From Rhodocyclaceae bacterium (lineage in GTDB: Bacteria; Pseudomonadota; Gammaproteobacteria; Burkholderiales; Rhodocyclaceae): 64,000 nucleotides of DNA. How positions within the stretch are numbered: the first letter of the stretch is position 1; each line of letters opens with the position of its first letter. Shown piece by piece: positions 21,583 to 32,647 of the stretch. The translations under genes were made by a program, and so were the position numbers. The notes beneath the pieces are model-generated. The model searched no databases, had not been told where the DNA came from, and worked only from the letters and a program-made list of their open reading frames with translations. The DNA lies in contig JAUXXJ010000004.1 in the NCBI GenBank assembly GCA_030681195.1, positions 186,001-250,000 of the forward strand. Reading direction: 5' to 3'.

Positions 21583-22728
21583 ATGTCAAACATCGAGCAT
21601 CAACAACCATCCATACTGATTGTCGATGACACACCAGAAAACATCGATGTCCTAAAGGGCGTGCTGAAGGATCTCTATATCGTCCGTCCCGCACCCAGCG
21701 GCCCAGTCGCCCTGAAAATCGCGAACTCCGCTCAGCCTCCGAACCTCATTTTGCTCGACATCATGATGCCGGAAATGGATGGTTTTGAGGTGATGCGTCG
21801 TCTCCAGCTGAGCCCGCAGACACAAGGCATCCCGGTGATTTTCATCACCGCACTGGCCGATTTGGATAACGAGATTCGGGGGCTGGAGGCCGGCGCTGTC
21901 GATTACATTACCAAGCCGTTCAATCCGCTGGCGGTACGTCGCCGTGTTGCGACCCATCTGGCGCTCAGCGAGGCGCGCTACACACTCGAGCGCCGCAACA
22001 AAGATTTGATGGACGAGCGCCGGCTCGTGGAGGACATCATCATCCGCATGCGGACATCCCGATTTTTCGATGATCGCTACCTGCGCTACTTGATAACGCC
22101 GGTCGAGCGAACCAATGGCGACATCCTGCTGGCCAAGTTCACGCCGGATGGCCGGCAGTGGGTACTGGTCGGCGACTTTACCGGTCATGGACTCTCTGCG
22201 GCCGTCGCAGCGCCACTGATATCTCAGGTCTTCTACGGCCATGCGGCGGCTGACGGAAATATCGAGGCCGCGATAGCCGCTATCAACGGCGTCATGTACG
22301 AACAGCTACCCACCGAAATATTCATGGCGGGTGTCGTCATCGAAGTATCCGCCGACCGGTCGCTTTGCCGGCTATGGAACGGTGCCATGCCGGAAGTGGT
22401 CGTCCTGGATGCCCGTCGTATGCAGAAAAAACTGTTTTCGTCCGGCCTTGCGCCGTTCGGCATCCTGCCTAAACTCGACGTACTGGATGGTGCGGAGGTG
22501 ATCGACATCGCACCAGGCGATTCCCTCTATGTGTTTTCCGACGGCGCCACCGAGGTAAGCAATGCCGCTGGCGAACTGTTCGGCATCGAGCGGGTGCAAC
22601 GCTTCCTCGCAGAAGAAACGCCTGCCACAGATCCGTTCGCTGAACTGGTGCGGCGTCTGGCCGAATTTCATGCCTCCGCAGCCTTTAGCGATGATGTCAC
22701 TGCCGTGGAATTACATTTGCGGCCTTAG
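21583..22728 (+). CDS. Response regulator with PP2C/SpoIIE-type phosphatase domain
   Basis: The protein has 381 residues. A receiver (about 10-125, LILLDIMMPEMDG) is followed by a coiled linker and a SpoIIE-like PP2C phosphatase domain (about 175-378) with GDFTGHGLSA and SDGATEV metal-site motifs. There is no C-terminal anti-sigma kinase domain. Such REC-PP2C proteins dephosphorylate STAS-domain antagonists in partner-switching systems. The only STAS gene in the window is 34881-35201, in the convergent operon. I chose ATG 21583 because the receiver begins right after it. It is the only plus-strand signalling gene in the first 49 kb. Confidence 0.9.
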   Translation: MSNIEHQQPSILIVDDTPENIDVLKGVLKDLYIVRPAPSGPVALKIANSAQPPNLILLDIMMPEMDGFEVMRRLQLSPQTQGIPVIFITALADLDNEIRGLEAGAVDYITKPFNPLAVRRRVATHLALSEARYTLERRNKDLMDERRLVEDIIIRMRTSRFFDDRYLRYLITPVERTNGDILLAKFTPDGRQWVLVGDFTGHGLSAAVAAPLISQVFYGHAAADGNIEAAIAAINGVMYEQLPTEIFMAGVVIEVSADRSLCRLWNGAMPEVVVLDARRMQKKLFSSGLAPFGILPKLDVLDGAEVIDIAPGDSLYVFSDGATEVSNAAGELFGIERVQRFLAEETPATDPFAELVRRLAEFHASAAFSDDVTAVELHLRP

Positions 22729-22788
22729 GCGCTAGCAGATGATTACCAAGTAGGCGACCCCGACCAGCAGCGCCCTAACCGGGGCGAC

Positions 22789-23823
22789 TCATTCCGCATC
22801 CTTGAAGGTATTCTGAATTTCCCTGAGCTTGGGTTCCATCGACAGGAAAAGCTCTGCCAGTCTTGGATCAAAATGCTCGCCTGCCTCCTTCCGGATCAGG
22901 TCAAAAGCATCCTCGACCGACCAGGGTTTTTTATAGGGGCGCGGCGAGGTCAGGGCATCGAAGACGTCGGCAATGGCAGAAATGCGTCCAATGAGTGGGA
23001 TATTTTCGCCTTTCAGACCACGCGGGTAACCCGCGCCGCTCCACTTCTCGTGATGCGTCAGCGCAATCTCCCGCGCCATGCGCAGCAGCTCCATGTCATG
23101 ATCACCGAGAATCTTGACGCCGATTTCACAATGGCGCTTCATGACATCAAATTCTTCGGCCGTCAGTTTGCCCGGCTTGAGCAGGATGTCATCGGGAATG
23201 CCGATTTTGCCGACATCGTGCATCATTGCGGCGAGACGGAGCATCTCGGCCTGGGATGGATTCATGCCCGCTTCCAGCGCCAGCGCCTGGGTAAAGTGTG
23301 CCATGCGCATCGTGTGGGCACTGGTTTCGTTATCGCGAAACTCGGCAGCCCGTCCCAACTGAAGGATGAGCTCGGCCTGCAGGGTCTCCATCTGGCGGGT
23401 CCGCTCCCGGACCAGATCCTCAAGATGCAGCCGTTCGTCGTGAAGGCTCATGTGCGTTCGCACTCGCGCCAGTACGATCGGGGCGCTGATCGGCTTGGTG
23501 ATGTAGTCTGCTGCCCCCAAAGCGAAACCGTGGGCGACGTCCTCCACCTCGCCTTTCGCAGTAATGAAGATGACCGGGATCGACCGTGTTTCCTCGTTCG
23601 CTTTCAACTGCTGGCAAACCGCGTAGCCATCCATATCCGGCATCATTACGTCGAGCAAAATCAGGTCAGGCTTGGGTGCCAGTGTCACCAGCTTCAGCGC
23701 CAACCGGCCGTTTGTCGCCACCTTGATGGCATACTCCGGACTAAGAATGCCCTTGAGCAAGTCGATGTTTTCAGGGGTGTCATCAACGACGAGCACCGTG
23801 CGCTTTGCAGTTTGCTGTTCCAT
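22789..23823 (-). CDS. Response regulator with HD-GYP domain (c-di-GMP phosphodiesterase)
   Basis: The 344-residue protein has a receiver (about 8-125, LILLDVMMPDMDG) and an HD-GYP domain (about 145-335) with MMHDVGKIGIPDD and HHEKWSGAGYPRG intact, so hydrolysis of c-di-GMP is expected. It is the last gene of the second signalling operon, 14 nt after the REC-PAS-GGDEF gene, giving the same synthase-hydrolase pairing seen at 3445-6617. It is a paralogue of the protein at 3445-4515, with the same domain order but only moderate similarity outside motifs. The gene converges on the REC-PP2C gene across a 60-nt gap in which I see no clear terminator. Confidence 0.93.
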   Translation of the reverse strand: MEQQTAKRTVLVVDDTPENIDLLKGILSPEYAIKVATNGRLALKLVTLAPKPDLILLDVMMPDMDGYAVCQQLKANEETRSIPVIFITAKGEVEDVAHGFALGAADYITKPISAPIVLARVRTHMSLHDERLHLEDLVRERTRQMETLQAELILQLGRAAEFRDNETSAHTMRMAHFTQALALEAGMNPSQAEMLRLAAMMHDVGKIGIPDDILLKPGKLTAEEFDVMKRHCEIGVKILGDHDMELLRMAREIALTHHEKWSGAGYPRGLKGENIPLIGRISAIADVFDALTSPRPYKKPWSVEDAFDLIRKEAGEHFDPRLAELFLSMEPKLREIQNTFKDAE

Positions 23824-23837
23824 TCCATACTCCTCGA

Positions 23838-25166
23838 TTAACTTCCTGTCCTGGCTTCATCTGCGAAGCAATAGCGGTTACGGCCCTGTTGTTTCGCCTC
23901 GTACATGGCATGATCGGCCGCCTTGATTAACGCATCCATGCTGATGGCCATTTCGGGATGGAGAACGATGCCGATACTAGCCGAGATGGTCACGCTATGC
24001 TGTCCGACCAAGAAGGGGTCTGCCATCCGCCGATTGATGCAACCGGCCACACGTTCGACACCCTCGCGGCCGGCGATGTCCATCAGGATCGCTGTAAACT
24101 CGTCCCCTCCCAGCCGGGCTGCGGTATCGGATTCTCGGACGCAACCCGCAAGGCGATGCGCGGCCTCGACCAGCAGTTGATCCCCGACATCATGGCCGAG
24201 CGTATCGTTGATCTCCTTGAAGCGGTCGAGATCGATGAACAGCAAAGCCAGGGGCAGGCCATCGCGCTTCGCCCGCAGGATCTCATGCTCAAGGCGATCA
24301 TGGAAGCGGCGCCGGTTCGGCAGGCCGGTCAACGCATCGAAGTTGGCTTGGCGCCAGATTTCCTCCTCCGCTAGCTTGCGGCGGGTGATGTCGGACAGCA
24401 GCGCCACGCGTTGACGCACCGAACCATCTGCGTTGAACACCGTATTGATGCGCACCCATTGTGCATACAGCTCGCCATTCTTGCGGCGGTTCCAGATCTC
24501 GCCCTGCCAAGCACCCGTCGTTTGGATGCTCTCCCACATGGAGCGAAAGAATTCCGGATCGTGCCGACCGGAATTCAGCAGGCGCGGGTTGCCGCCAATG
24601 ACATCCTGTGGGCCATAGCCGGTCAGCTCGGTAAAGGCATTGTTGATGGCAACAATACGATCATTCGCATCGGTCACCATCATGGCCTCGCTGGTGCTGC
24701 TGTAAACCAGATAGGCGACTTCCAGCCCCTCACGGGCCAACTGGTGTTCGTAAATCTCCTGGCGCAGCCTGAGTCCCTGTTGCCGCAACTGAACATGATT
24801 GCGGATCCGCGCCTTGACCACCGGCAGAGAGAATGGCTTGGTGACATAGTCGAGCGCGCCGAGGCTCAGGCCATGGGTCTCATCGGTCTCGCTATCATTG
24901 GCGGTGACGAAGATGACCGGAATGTCCGCAATTTCCCGGTCTGACTTGATCTGCCGGCAAACCTCGAATCCATCCATTTCGGGCATCATCACATCGAGTA
25001 AAACAAGATCGGGATGCGGTGTGCGTCGCACGATATCCAGCGCCGTGCGACCATTGGTGGCGACCAGCACACGATACTCATCGCGCAATGCCATCACCAA
25101 AATATCAAGGCTGCTGGGGGCATCATCAACCAGCAGAATCAGCGGCATGCCCTCATGCGCCCCCAT
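23838..25166 (-). CDS. Response regulator REC-PAS-GGDEF diguanylate cyclase
   Basis: The protein has 442 residues: receiver (about 8-125, LVLLDVMMPEMDG), PAS (about 150-265) and GGDEF (about 275-435). RLGGDEF is intact and an I-site RESD lies five residues before it, so feedback inhibition is likely. ATG 25166 has GGAGG 6 nt upstream and overlaps the end of the upstream kinase gene by 14 nt. The next ATG six codons downstream is a weaker candidate. It is probably phosphorylated by the large hybrid kinases encoded just upstream. Confidence 0.93.
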   Translation of the reverse strand: MGAHEGMPLILLVDDAPSSLDILVMALRDEYRVLVATNGRTALDIVRRTPHPDLVLLDVMMPEMDGFEVCRQIKSDREIADIPVIFVTANDSETDETHGLSLGALDYVTKPFSLPVVKARIRNHVQLRQQGLRLRQEIYEHQLAREGLEVAYLVYSSTSEAMMVTDANDRIVAINNAFTELTGYGPQDVIGGNPRLLNSGRHDPEFFRSMWESIQTTGAWQGEIWNRRKNGELYAQWVRINTVFNADGSVRQRVALLSDITRRKLAEEEIWRQANFDALTGLPNRRRFHDRLEHEILRAKRDGLPLALLFIDLDRFKEINDTLGHDVGDQLLVEAAHRLAGCVRESDTAARLGGDEFTAILMDIAGREGVERVAGCINRRMADPFLVGQHSVTISASIGIVLHPEMAISMDALIKAADHAMYEAKQQGRNRYCFADEARTGS

Positions 25167-28113
25167 CGCGTCCTCCCCGCATGTCCTTGTCCAGTTGCGC
25201 CAGTTCCTCCGCGGCCGCCTCGTAGTCGTAGCGACCGACCAGTTCGCGTACCTGCGCGGCGCGTGCCGCCCACGCCGTGCCGGCCAGCGCCGCGCTCAGT
25301 TGCGTCACCGGCCCTTCCGCCTCGGCATTGTACGAATCGAGCAATGTGCGCGCCTCGTCCAGCAGCCGCGCCACGTCCTGTGTGCCCGGCGCCGCCTCCG
25401 CCGGTGCCGGCCTGAGGTACCCGATGCCGGCGATTTCCGCCAGCACCTCCGCCAGCAGTTTCTCCGTTACCTCGAGCTGGACAAGACTGGCCTCGACGTC
25501 GGCCCCGTCCCGGATCATCTCTTCGAGTTCACGTGCCACACCCGCCAAGTCATTTGCCCCGATGGTCGCCGCCAGCCCCTTGAAGGTGTGTGCAAGCCGT
25601 TCGGCCGCCTCCCGTTGCCCGGGATCGCGGAGCAGTTCCCGCATGCGTTCGCCGAAATCCTGCTGCCGGTCGAGGAACTTGAACAGAATGTCGAGATAGA
25701 GTGGCGCATCGCCTCCCACCCGTTTGATACCTGCGGCACTGTTTAAGCTAGACAGTTCCGGCAGCTCGACCGTAATGCCGCCGGCCGCCGTTGCGAATGA
25801 CTCGTCCGGTTCCACTGCTTCCTTCGCGGGCAAATATTGCGCCAGCACAGCATACAGTTCGCTAACGTCGATCGGCTTGCCAATATGGTCGTTCATCCCG
25901 ACTTCCAGGCAGCGTTCCCGGTCGTTCGCCATGGCGTTGGCAGTCATCGCGATAACCGGCAGGTTTCGGTATTTCTCCTGCCGTCGGATCTCCCGGGTTG
26001 CCGTCAGGCCGTCCATCACCGGCATCTGCAGATCCATCAGCACGGCATCGTATTCCTGCTGTGCCAGTTCCTTGAGCGCCTCCTGACCATTCTCGGCGAT
26101 GACCACGGCGACGCCCGCGCGCTCCAGCAACTCCTGCGCCACTTGCTGGTTGACATCGTTGTCTTCCACCAGCAGCACGCGCGCGCCCTTCAGCCGCGAT
26201 GCAGTTCGTCCATCTGTCACCGGACGTGCATGGGCATGAAAGTCTGCGGGCGAGCCCTCGAACGGCGACATGCGCGCGGTGAAAGTGAAGCAGGTGCCTT
26301 CCCCGGGACGGCTATCGACCCCGATCTGGCCCCCCATCAACTCGACCAGCCGTTTGCTGATGGAGAGCCCCAGGCCGGTGCCGCCGAACTTGCGCGTGAT
26401 GGAGGAGTCGGCCTGCGAGAAAGCCTGAAAGACTCGGTCGATCTGATCGGCCGTCATGCCGACGCCACTATCGCGTACCGTAGCCCGCAGGATAATCGCC
26501 GTCGGGTCGGCATCGTTGTCGGCGTCGGGCATGAGGGCAACCCGCACGCTACCCTGCGCGGTGAATTTGATGGCATTGCCAATGAGGTTGATCAGGATCT
26601 GGCCCAGCCGCAGCGGATCGCCGCGCAGCACCGACGGCAACGCCGGAGAGACCGTGCACTCGAACGCTAGCCCCTTCTCAAGGGCCTTCGCCTCAAAGAC
26701 GGCGCGCAGGTTCTTCGCCACGTCGGCTAGCGCGAAGGGGGCATTCTCCAGTTCCATGCGTCCGGCTTCGATCTTCGAGTAGTCGAGCAGGTCGTTGAGG
26801 ATGCCGACCATCAGCTTGCCCGAGGTGTTGATCTTTTCCAGATAATCCCGCTGCTTGGGCGTCAGGTCGGTCTGCAGGCAAAGATGTGCGAGGCCGATGA
26901 CGGCATTCATTGGCGTGCGGATCTCGTGGCTCATGTTGGCGAGAAAGTCGCTCTTGATGCGGCTGGCGATCTCGGCCGCATCCTTTGCATAGATCAACCG
27001 TTCCGCCAGCAGGCGCTCGCTGGTCAGGTCGCGCACCATGAGCGCGTACTGCTGGCTGCCGGCGACCACGTCGAGTTGTTCCAGCACCAGGTGGGCGAAG
27101 AAGCTGCTGCCATCCTTGCGTCGGCCGAGCGCGTCAATGTGGCACGGAAACTTGCCGGCCGCGATCGGTTTTGTGACGAGTAGCTCGCTGTCCTCTCCCT
27201 CCGGATCGGCAAAAATCGCGGCCACCGGGCGATCAAGCATCTCGCTTTCCGTCGCGCCGAAAAGTTTCTCCGCCTCCGGATTGAACATCTGGATCAGACC
27301 CTGCTCGCCGACCACCACCACGCCGATCATGGTGGCCGACAACATCAGGCGGATGCGATCCAGCGCGTTCTTGCGGGCGAGCAAGTTCTGGATGCGCGCC
27401 CGCAGCTCGAGCAGGGCAACCGGCTTGCCGACGTAGTCGTCGATGCCGAGGTAGAACAACTCGATCCGCCGCGCGGGCGTATCGAAGGCCGTCAATGCCA
27501 GAATCAGCACGCTGCCCTTGGCGCCCGACATGCGCCGCACGCGATTGATGAAGCGCGAGCCGGACATCCGTCCGGGCATATTGATGTCAGTGAGCACCAG
27601 GTCGTAGTCATTGCGCAGATAGGCTTCCCAGGCCGCGTCGGCGCTAGGGTAGGCGTCAACCTGCAATCCCCATTCCTGCAACTGCGTTTTCAGCGCGAGG
27701 CGCTGGGAAGTTTCGTCCTCGATATACAGAACGCGGCCGCTCAACGCGCTATAAATGCCGAGAAAGCGGCGCAGGAAGTTCAACAGTTCCTGTATATCCT
27801 GCTTGCGGAACACCTCCGTGACACCGGCCATTTCCGCCGTGCTGTTGAGTTCCTGTGACGGGCTGCTGGTCAGCAGAATCATCGGTTCGTGTAAAAACCT
27901 GCCCGACTGACGCAGTTGCCTGATCAGGTCGACGCCCCCGCCATCGTCGAGATGCTGGGTCACGATCACGAACTGGACGTCTGTCTGATGCGCAACCTCG
28001 AACGCCTCCTTGGCGCTGTCGGCGAAGAACAGGACGAAATCTTCGTACTCGCCCAGCGCCTGCTCCAGGATGTTGCGATACAGCGAGGTATGGTCGACCA
28101 GCAATATATTCAT
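25153..28113 (-). CDS. Soluble hybrid kinase (pseudo-REC, REC, PAS, HisKA, HATPase, REC, Hpt)
   Basis: The 986-residue protein lacks membrane helices. The first receiver-like domain (about 1-120) has lost the acceptor Asp ([10 protein letters not shown]), while the second (about 130-250, [10 protein letters not shown]) is intact. A PAS domain (about 255-370), HisKA (about 385-450, [12 protein letters not shown]), HATPase (about 495-610), a third receiver (about 640-760, AVLMDLQMP) and an Hpt domain (about 800-895, acceptor His in [11 protein letters not shown]) follow. A full multistep phosphorelay is thus in one chain, and the Hpt could pass phosphate to the REC-PAS-GGDEF and REC-HD-GYP proteins encoded next. 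Confidence 0.92.
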   Translation of the reverse strand: MNILLVDHTSLYRNILEQALGEYEDFVLFFADSAKEAFEVAHQTDVQFVIVTQHLDDGGGVDLIRQLRQSGRFLHEPMILLTSSPSQELNSTAEMAGVTEVFRKQDIQELLNFLRRFLGIYSALSGRVLYIEDETSQRLALKTQLQEWGLQVDAYPSADAAWEAYLRNDYDLVLTDINMPGRMSGSRFINRVRRMSGAKGSVLILALTAFDTPARRIELFYLGIDDYVGKPVALLELRARIQNLLARKNALDRIRLMLSATMIGVVVVGEQGLIQMFNPEAEKLFGATESEMLDRPVAAIFADPEGEDSELLVTKPIAAGKFPCHIDALGRRKDGSSFFAHLVLEQLDVVAGSQQYALMVRDLTSERLLAERLIYAKDAAEIASRIKSDFLANMSHEIRTPMNAVIGLAHLCLQTDLTPKQRDYLEKINTSGKLMVGILNDLLDYSKIEAGRMELENAPFALADVAKNLRAVFEAKALEKGLAFECTVSPALPSVLRGDPLRLGQILINLIGNAIKFTAQGSVRVALMPDADNDADPTAIILRATVRDSGVGMTADQIDRVFQAFSQADSSITRKFGGTGLGLSISKRLVELMGGQIGVDSRPGEGTCFTFTARMSPFEGSPADFHAHARPVTDGRTASRLKGARVLLVEDNDVNQQVAQELLERAGVAVVIAENGQEALKELAQQEYDAVLMDLQMPVMDGLTATREIRRQEKYRNLPVIAMTANAMANDRERCLEVGMNDHIGKPIDVSELYAVLAQYLPAKEAVEPDESFATAAGGITVELPELSSLNSAAGIKRVGGDAPLYLDILFKFLDRQQDFGERMRELLRDPGQREAAERLAHTFKGLAATIGANDLAGVARELEEMIRDGADVEASLVQLEVTEKLLAEVLAEIAGIGYLRPAPAEAAPGTQDVARLLDEARTLLDSYNAEAEGPVTQLSAALAGTAWAARAAQVRELVGRYDYEAAAEELAQLDKDMRGGRDGGA

Positions 28114-28137
28114 GGTTCAGCGTCCCGTTCAGTGCTG

Positions 28138-31100
28138 CTATGCATCTTCATGCAAGGCATCCAGTATCGACTGGCCGGCCCGGAGTTTTTCCAGCGCTCC
28201 CTCGTAGTCATAGGCAGCCACCAGCTTGCTCGCGGCGATGAAGAGCGTGGCGAGTTCGGCCGGCAGCGGCTCGACCCGCCGCAATTCGGTCATGGTCTGG
28301 TCGATGCTCGCATCAAAGGCCTCAAGCTGCGCGAGCGCACGCGCGAACAGCGGACGCAGTTCGGCTGCGGACATTGCGGGCGCGGTTTTTTGCGCTGCGG
28401 GCCGGTTGGCAAGCGCCACATCAATGACGGACAGCAGTTCGCCGAGTTGGCCCGCCACGACGGCGAGCGATGACTCTGCTGCGGCCCGCTCTTCAGCAGA
28501 TCCCAGACACTGCTCCAGTGTGGCCGCTTCCTGCCGCAGGGCTTGCGCCCCGAGGGTCGCCGCCAGTCCCTTGAGCGTATGCGCCAGCCGTACCGCCGTT
28601 GCCTGTTCGCCGGCGTCCAGTGCGGCACGAATCTCCGCCACCGCGTTACGCTGACGCTCGCGGAACTTCCCGATCAGGTCGTAATAAGCGCTGACATTGC
28701 CGCCAAGGCGGCGCACGCTGGTCGCCACATCGACACCGGGCAGGATGGGCAGCGCTTCGTTCGCGCCCGCGCTGGTAAAAGTCGGCGCTGGCAGGACGGC
28801 GGGATGCGCCGGCGTGACCCATTGCGCCAACACGCCGAACAGGTGATCCGGATCAATCGGCTTGGGGACATGGGCATTCATGCCGGCGGCAAGGCAACTT
28901 GCCTCGTCGCTCGCCATCGCGTTCGCCGTCATGGCGATGATCGGCAGATCCTTGAACTTCGCCTGCCGGCGGATTGCCCGTGTCGCCTCGATGCCGTCCA
29001 TCACCGGCATCTGCATGTCCATCAGCACGCCGTCGAAGGACTCCGTGGCCAGCCTGTCCAGCGCTTCGCGGCCGTTGTCCGCGACCATCACGGTGATACC
29101 ACCTTGCTCCAGAATCTCGCGCGCGACCTGCTGGTTGATCTCGTTGTCCTCGACCAGCAAGAGATGGGCACCACCGAGCTTCGCCAGCAGGGCGACATCG
29201 ATGCCGCCCACGGCGTAGTGGCGCGTTTCGTCGGCCTGTCCGAAGCAGGCCATGACGGCATTGAACAGTCCGCTCTGGTGGAACGGCTTGGCCAGCAGGC
29301 CATCGACGGCCACATCGCCCAGATGGCGGCGCATCTCGCTGCGACCGCTGGAGGAAATCAGCAGGATCCTGGGCACCTTGCCCAGCCCGTCCATTGCGCG
29401 CAGACGCCGCGCGGTCTCGATGCCATCCAGGCCCGGCATCTTCCAGTCGAGCACGACCAGATCGAAGGGGGTGCCGCCCCGGTCGGCGGACTCGATCGCC
29501 GCCAGCGCCGCCGCACCGTCGGTGGCGGTCGCTACCTTGAAGGTGAAGGATTGCAGATAGGATTCGAGAATATCTCGCGCGCTTTCGCTGTCGTCGACGG
29601 CCAGGGCATGCAGACCGCGCAAATCGGGTGCCGGCGTGCAACAGTGTTCGGGCTGATCGACAGGCTTGCCGAAGCGTGCCGTAAAGCTGAAGGTTGATCC
29701 CGCACCGGGCACGCTATCCAGCTGGATCTGGCCCTCCATCATGTCGACCAGACGCTTGCTGATCGTCAGCCCCAGTCCGGTGCCGCCGTACTTGCGGGTT
29801 ATCGAGGCATCCCCCTGGGTAAACGGGCGGAACAATTTCTCGATCTGCGCCGCCGACATGCCGATGCCGGTATCGATGATCGAGAACTTCAGGCGGGCGG
29901 CGTCTGCCTGCTCCTCCAATGTCTCAACGCGCAGGACGATCTCGCCGTGTTCGGTGAACTTGACGGCATTCCCCATCAGGTTGAGCAACACCTGGCCGAG
30001 ACGCGTGGGGTCGCCGATCAGGTGGGGCGGCACATCCAGCGCAATGTCGATCAGCAGGTCGAGCCCCTTCTCTTCGGCGCGCGTCGTCAGCAGGGTCGCC
30101 GTGTTGCCGACGACATCTTCCAACTCGAAGCGGATCTCCTCCATTTCCAGCTTGCCCGCCTCGATCTTGGAGACATCCAGAATATCGTTGATGATGCCAA
30201 GCAACGTCTTCGCCGAGGCGTGGACTTTCTCGGTGTAATCGCGTTGTTTCGCCGATAGATCGGTTTGCAGGCTCAGATGACTCAGGCCGATGATGGCGTT
30301 CATCGGCGTGCGGATCTCGTGCGACATGTTGGCCAAAAAGTTGCTCTTGGTCTGGCTGGCAGCCTCGGCCAGATCTTTGGCGTGAAACAGTTCTTTCTCG
30401 CGGCGATCGCGCGTCAGGGCGATTGCGGTCAGGTTGGCGGCGATGCGCATCTGGTCAAGCTCGCGCTCGGTGGGCGTCCTGGGTTCGGCGTAGTAAATCG
30501 CCACGGTGGCGACCACCTTGCCGTCTTCGGAAATGGCCGGCACCGACCAGCAAGCGCGCAGGCCTGCCGCTGCGGCAATGCCCCGAAAGTCCGCCCAGTA
30601 TGGATGCGTCGTGATATCGGCGACGACGACTTCCCTGCCAGTGGCCGCCGCCGTGCCGCAGGAGCCGATGCCGTCCGCGTATCCTAGCCCGTCGATTTTC
30701 GCGTTGTAGTCGGTCGGCAGGTGCGGCGCGGCGCCCAGGCGCAGGCGGCGGTTCTCCGCATCGACCAGCAGGATCGAGCCCAGCGCACCTGGCGCTGCAG
30801 ACTCCGAAAACTCGATGATGCTGCCCAGCACTTGATCAAGCGGGTACCCTGCGGCGATCTCGCCGAGCACCTTGCGGCTTCCGTGCATGCTCTGTTCATC
30901 AAGCTTGCGCGCGGCGATATTTTTAAAATAGCCGAAATGGCAAAGATGCCCCTTGTATTCGATCCGGTTCAGCGTGATTTCGACCGGCACCAGTGCGCCG
31001 CTCTTGACCCGATGAACGCTCTCGATGGTCAGATTGCCGATCTGTTTGATCTCCTCGACATGGCGGGAAAGGTCGGCGTAGCTGAAGCTCGGATCCCAGT

Positions 31101-32631
31101 CGGGGATTCGCCAGGAGATAATTTCCGCGCGCGGCGCGCCGAAATGCCTTTCCGCCGCCTCATTGACGTAGATCATGCGGCAGCCGTCGTCGTCGTCGAT
31201 CAGGAACACCGGGTCGCCGCTCTTCTCGATCATCAACCGGTAAAGATCGAGATCCTGTTCCGCCCTCTTGCGCTCGGTGATGTCCTGTATCGTGCCAATC
31301 ATCGCCTGCGGCTGCCCGTCCTCGCCCAGTTCCACCCTTCCACGCTCATGGACAAGGCGAACCTCGCCATCGGCATGGCGGATGCGGTGCTCGATGCTGT
31401 ACTCCGATTTCGTCTCCAGGCTCTTCTGCACCACCGCGTCTAGCGTCGCGCGATCTTGCGGATGCACATAGCCGATGAAGCCCTCATAGGTCGGCTGGAA
31501 CGCCTGCGGCTCGGCGCCGAAGAGGCGGAAGATCTCGTCCGACCATTCGAGACGCCCCGAACCGATATCCCAGCGCCAGTTGCCGAGTTGGGCGATTTCC
31601 TGGGCGCTGCTCAGCAGCGCGGTACGTTCCTGCACCCGCTGCTCGAGGCTGGCCTGGATCGCCAGCAGTTCATCGGTGCGCTCATCGAACAGGCGCGCCA
31701 GATCCTCGAGTTCGTCGCCGGTGCCGACGGGGGCGCAGCGGCGTTCCTGGCTGCCGTCGGCCTGCGCCACCTTGGTGCATAAGCGCACGATCGGATCGGC
31801 GACGGAGCGCCCGAGGCGGGCGGCGAGCAGTCCTGCCAGGATCATCAGCACGCCACCCAGGACGGCGACATTCAGGGTTGTCGTGCGTACCGGCCGCAGA
31901 TAGCTATCCTTGTTTGCCCCGACTTCGATGCTCAGATCCAAGGGCTCCAGGGCATTCGCTCCCGCTTCATCCATCAGCCGCCGGGCTGCAACCAGGTAGT
32001 CCGCGCCGTCGTCATGATTCAGCACGAAAAGCGGCCGACCGGCAGCCAGCAGGCGGTAGGCATACGTCAGATCGCCATCCAGCGCGCGCTTCGCCAGCAC
32101 ATTGATGTCGAAATTCACGACGAGTGCGCCCAGGGTCGTCTTGTAATACTCGATCGGCGCGATGACGACCAAATGGTTCTGCGCCGAATCCAGATAAACC
32201 ACCGGGCTGCCAAGGGCCATGGCCCGCCGTAGGTATGCCAAATCGGCATGGCTGGCCGGCATTGTCAGCGTCGAAAAAATCGCCTGCCCATCGAAGTCCA
32301 CCAAGGCCAGATCATGCACGTCGCGCGTCGCGGCGAAGTTATCGGCCAGCTTCGGCAGATAGGTAGCGCGTCCCTGAGCGTCGGTCATGCCGTTGATGAC
32401 CAGCGAGTTCTTCGCCAGCGTCTGGGTGTTCTCGATCAGGGTTGCCAACCGCTGGCTGAGCAGGGTGGCGTCATGCCGCGCGCGCTCCTGCAGCCGCATC
32501 CCGAGATCGCGCTCAATTTGCCAACCGAGCAGCAGCGCGACCGCCACCGTCACCACGGCCATCATGCCGCCGACGAAGAAAACGAAAGTGCGGGTAATGC
32601 GCTGCTTGAGGCTGCGTACCGGCGTGCTCAT
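28138..32631 (-). CDS. Giant membrane hybrid kinase (CACHE-like, HAMP, PAS, PAS, GAF, HisKA, HATPase, REC, REC, Hpt)
   Basis: At 1497 residues this is the largest protein in the window. Helices at about 15-35 and 255-275 enclose a periplasmic domain; then come HAMP (about 275-330), two PAS (about 350-455 and 470-590), GAF (about 595-745), HisKA (about 760-825, [12 protein letters not shown]), HATPase (about 870-985), two receivers (about 1010-1125, LVVLDWKMPG, and 1150-1265, GVLMDMQMP) and an Hpt (about 1300-1395, LAHTLKGLAAT). A C-terminal tail (about 1400-1497) resembles the tail of the next kinase. It starts 16 nt after the double-binding-protein gene with AAGGAC upstream of ATG, so that periplasmic protein may feed into it. 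Confidence 0.92.
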   Translation of the reverse strand: MSTPVRSLKQRITRTFVFFVGGMMAVVTVAVALLLGWQIERDLGMRLQERARHDATLLSQRLATLIENTQTLAKNSLVINGMTDAQGRATYLPKLADNFAATRDVHDLALVDFDGQAIFSTLTMPASHADLAYLRRAMALGSPVVYLDSAQNHLVVIAPIEYYKTTLGALVVNFDINVLAKRALDGDLTYAYRLLAAGRPLFVLNHDDGADYLVAARRLMDEAGANALEPLDLSIEVGANKDSYLRPVRTTTLNVAVLGGVLMILAGLLAARLGRSVADPIVRLCTKVAQADGSQERRCAPVGTGDELEDLARLFDERTDELLAIQASLEQRVQERTALLSSAQEIAQLGNWRWDIGSGRLEWSDEIFRLFGAEPQAFQPTYEGFIGYVHPQDRATLDAVVQKSLETKSEYSIEHRIRHADGEVRLVHERGRVELGEDGQPQAMIGTIQDITERKRAEQDLDLYRLMIEKSGDPVFLIDDDDGCRMIYVNEAAERHFGAPRAEIISWRIPDWDPSFSYADLSRHVEEIKQIGNLTIESVHRVKSGALVPVEITLNRIEYKGHLCHFGYFKNIAARKLDEQSMHGSRKVLGEIAAGYPLDQVLGSIIEFSESAAPGALGSILLVDAENRRLRLGAAPHLPTDYNAKIDGLGYADGIGSCGTAAATGREVVVADITTHPYWADFRGIAAAAGLRACWSVPAISEDGKVVATVAIYYAEPRTPTERELDQMRIAANLTAIALTRDRREKELFHAKDLAEAASQTKSNFLANMSHEIRTPMNAIIGLSHLSLQTDLSAKQRDYTEKVHASAKTLLGIINDILDVSKIEAGKLEMEEIRFELEDVVGNTATLLTTRAEEKGLDLLIDIALDVPPHLIGDPTRLGQVLLNLMGNAVKFTEHGEIVLRVETLEEQADAARLKFSIIDTGIGMSAAQIEKLFRPFTQGDASITRKYGGTGLGLTISKRLVDMMEGQIQLDSVPGAGSTFSFTARFGKPVDQPEHCCTPAPDLRGLHALAVDDSESARDILESYLQSFTFKVATATDGAAALAAIESADRGGTPFDLVVLDWKMPGLDGIETARRLRAMDGLGKVPRILLISSSGRSEMRRHLGDVAVDGLLAKPFHQSGLFNAVMACFGQADETRHYAVGGIDVALLAKLGGAHLLLVEDNEINQQVAREILEQGGITVMVADNGREALDRLATESFDGVLMDMQMPVMDGIEATRAIRRQAKFKDLPIIAMTANAMASDEASCLAAGMNAHVPKPIDPDHLFGVLAQWVTPAHPAVLPAPTFTSAGANEALPILPGVDVATSVRRLGGNVSAYYDLIGKFRERQRNAVAEIRAALDAGEQATAVRLAHTLKGLAATLGAQALRQEAATLEQCLGSAEERAAAESSLAVVAGQLGELLSVIDVALANRPAAQKTAPAMSAAELRPLFARALAQLEAFDASIDQTMTELRRVEPLPAELATLFIAASKLVAAYDYEGALEKLRAGQSILDALHEDA

Positions 32632-32647
32632 GAATGTCCTTCTTCTC

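Noticed and set aside
22729..22788. Terminator between the convergent REC-PP2C and REC-HD-GYP genes
   Set aside because: Only a five-pair CCCCG/CGGGG stem with a long loop and no T run on either strand.
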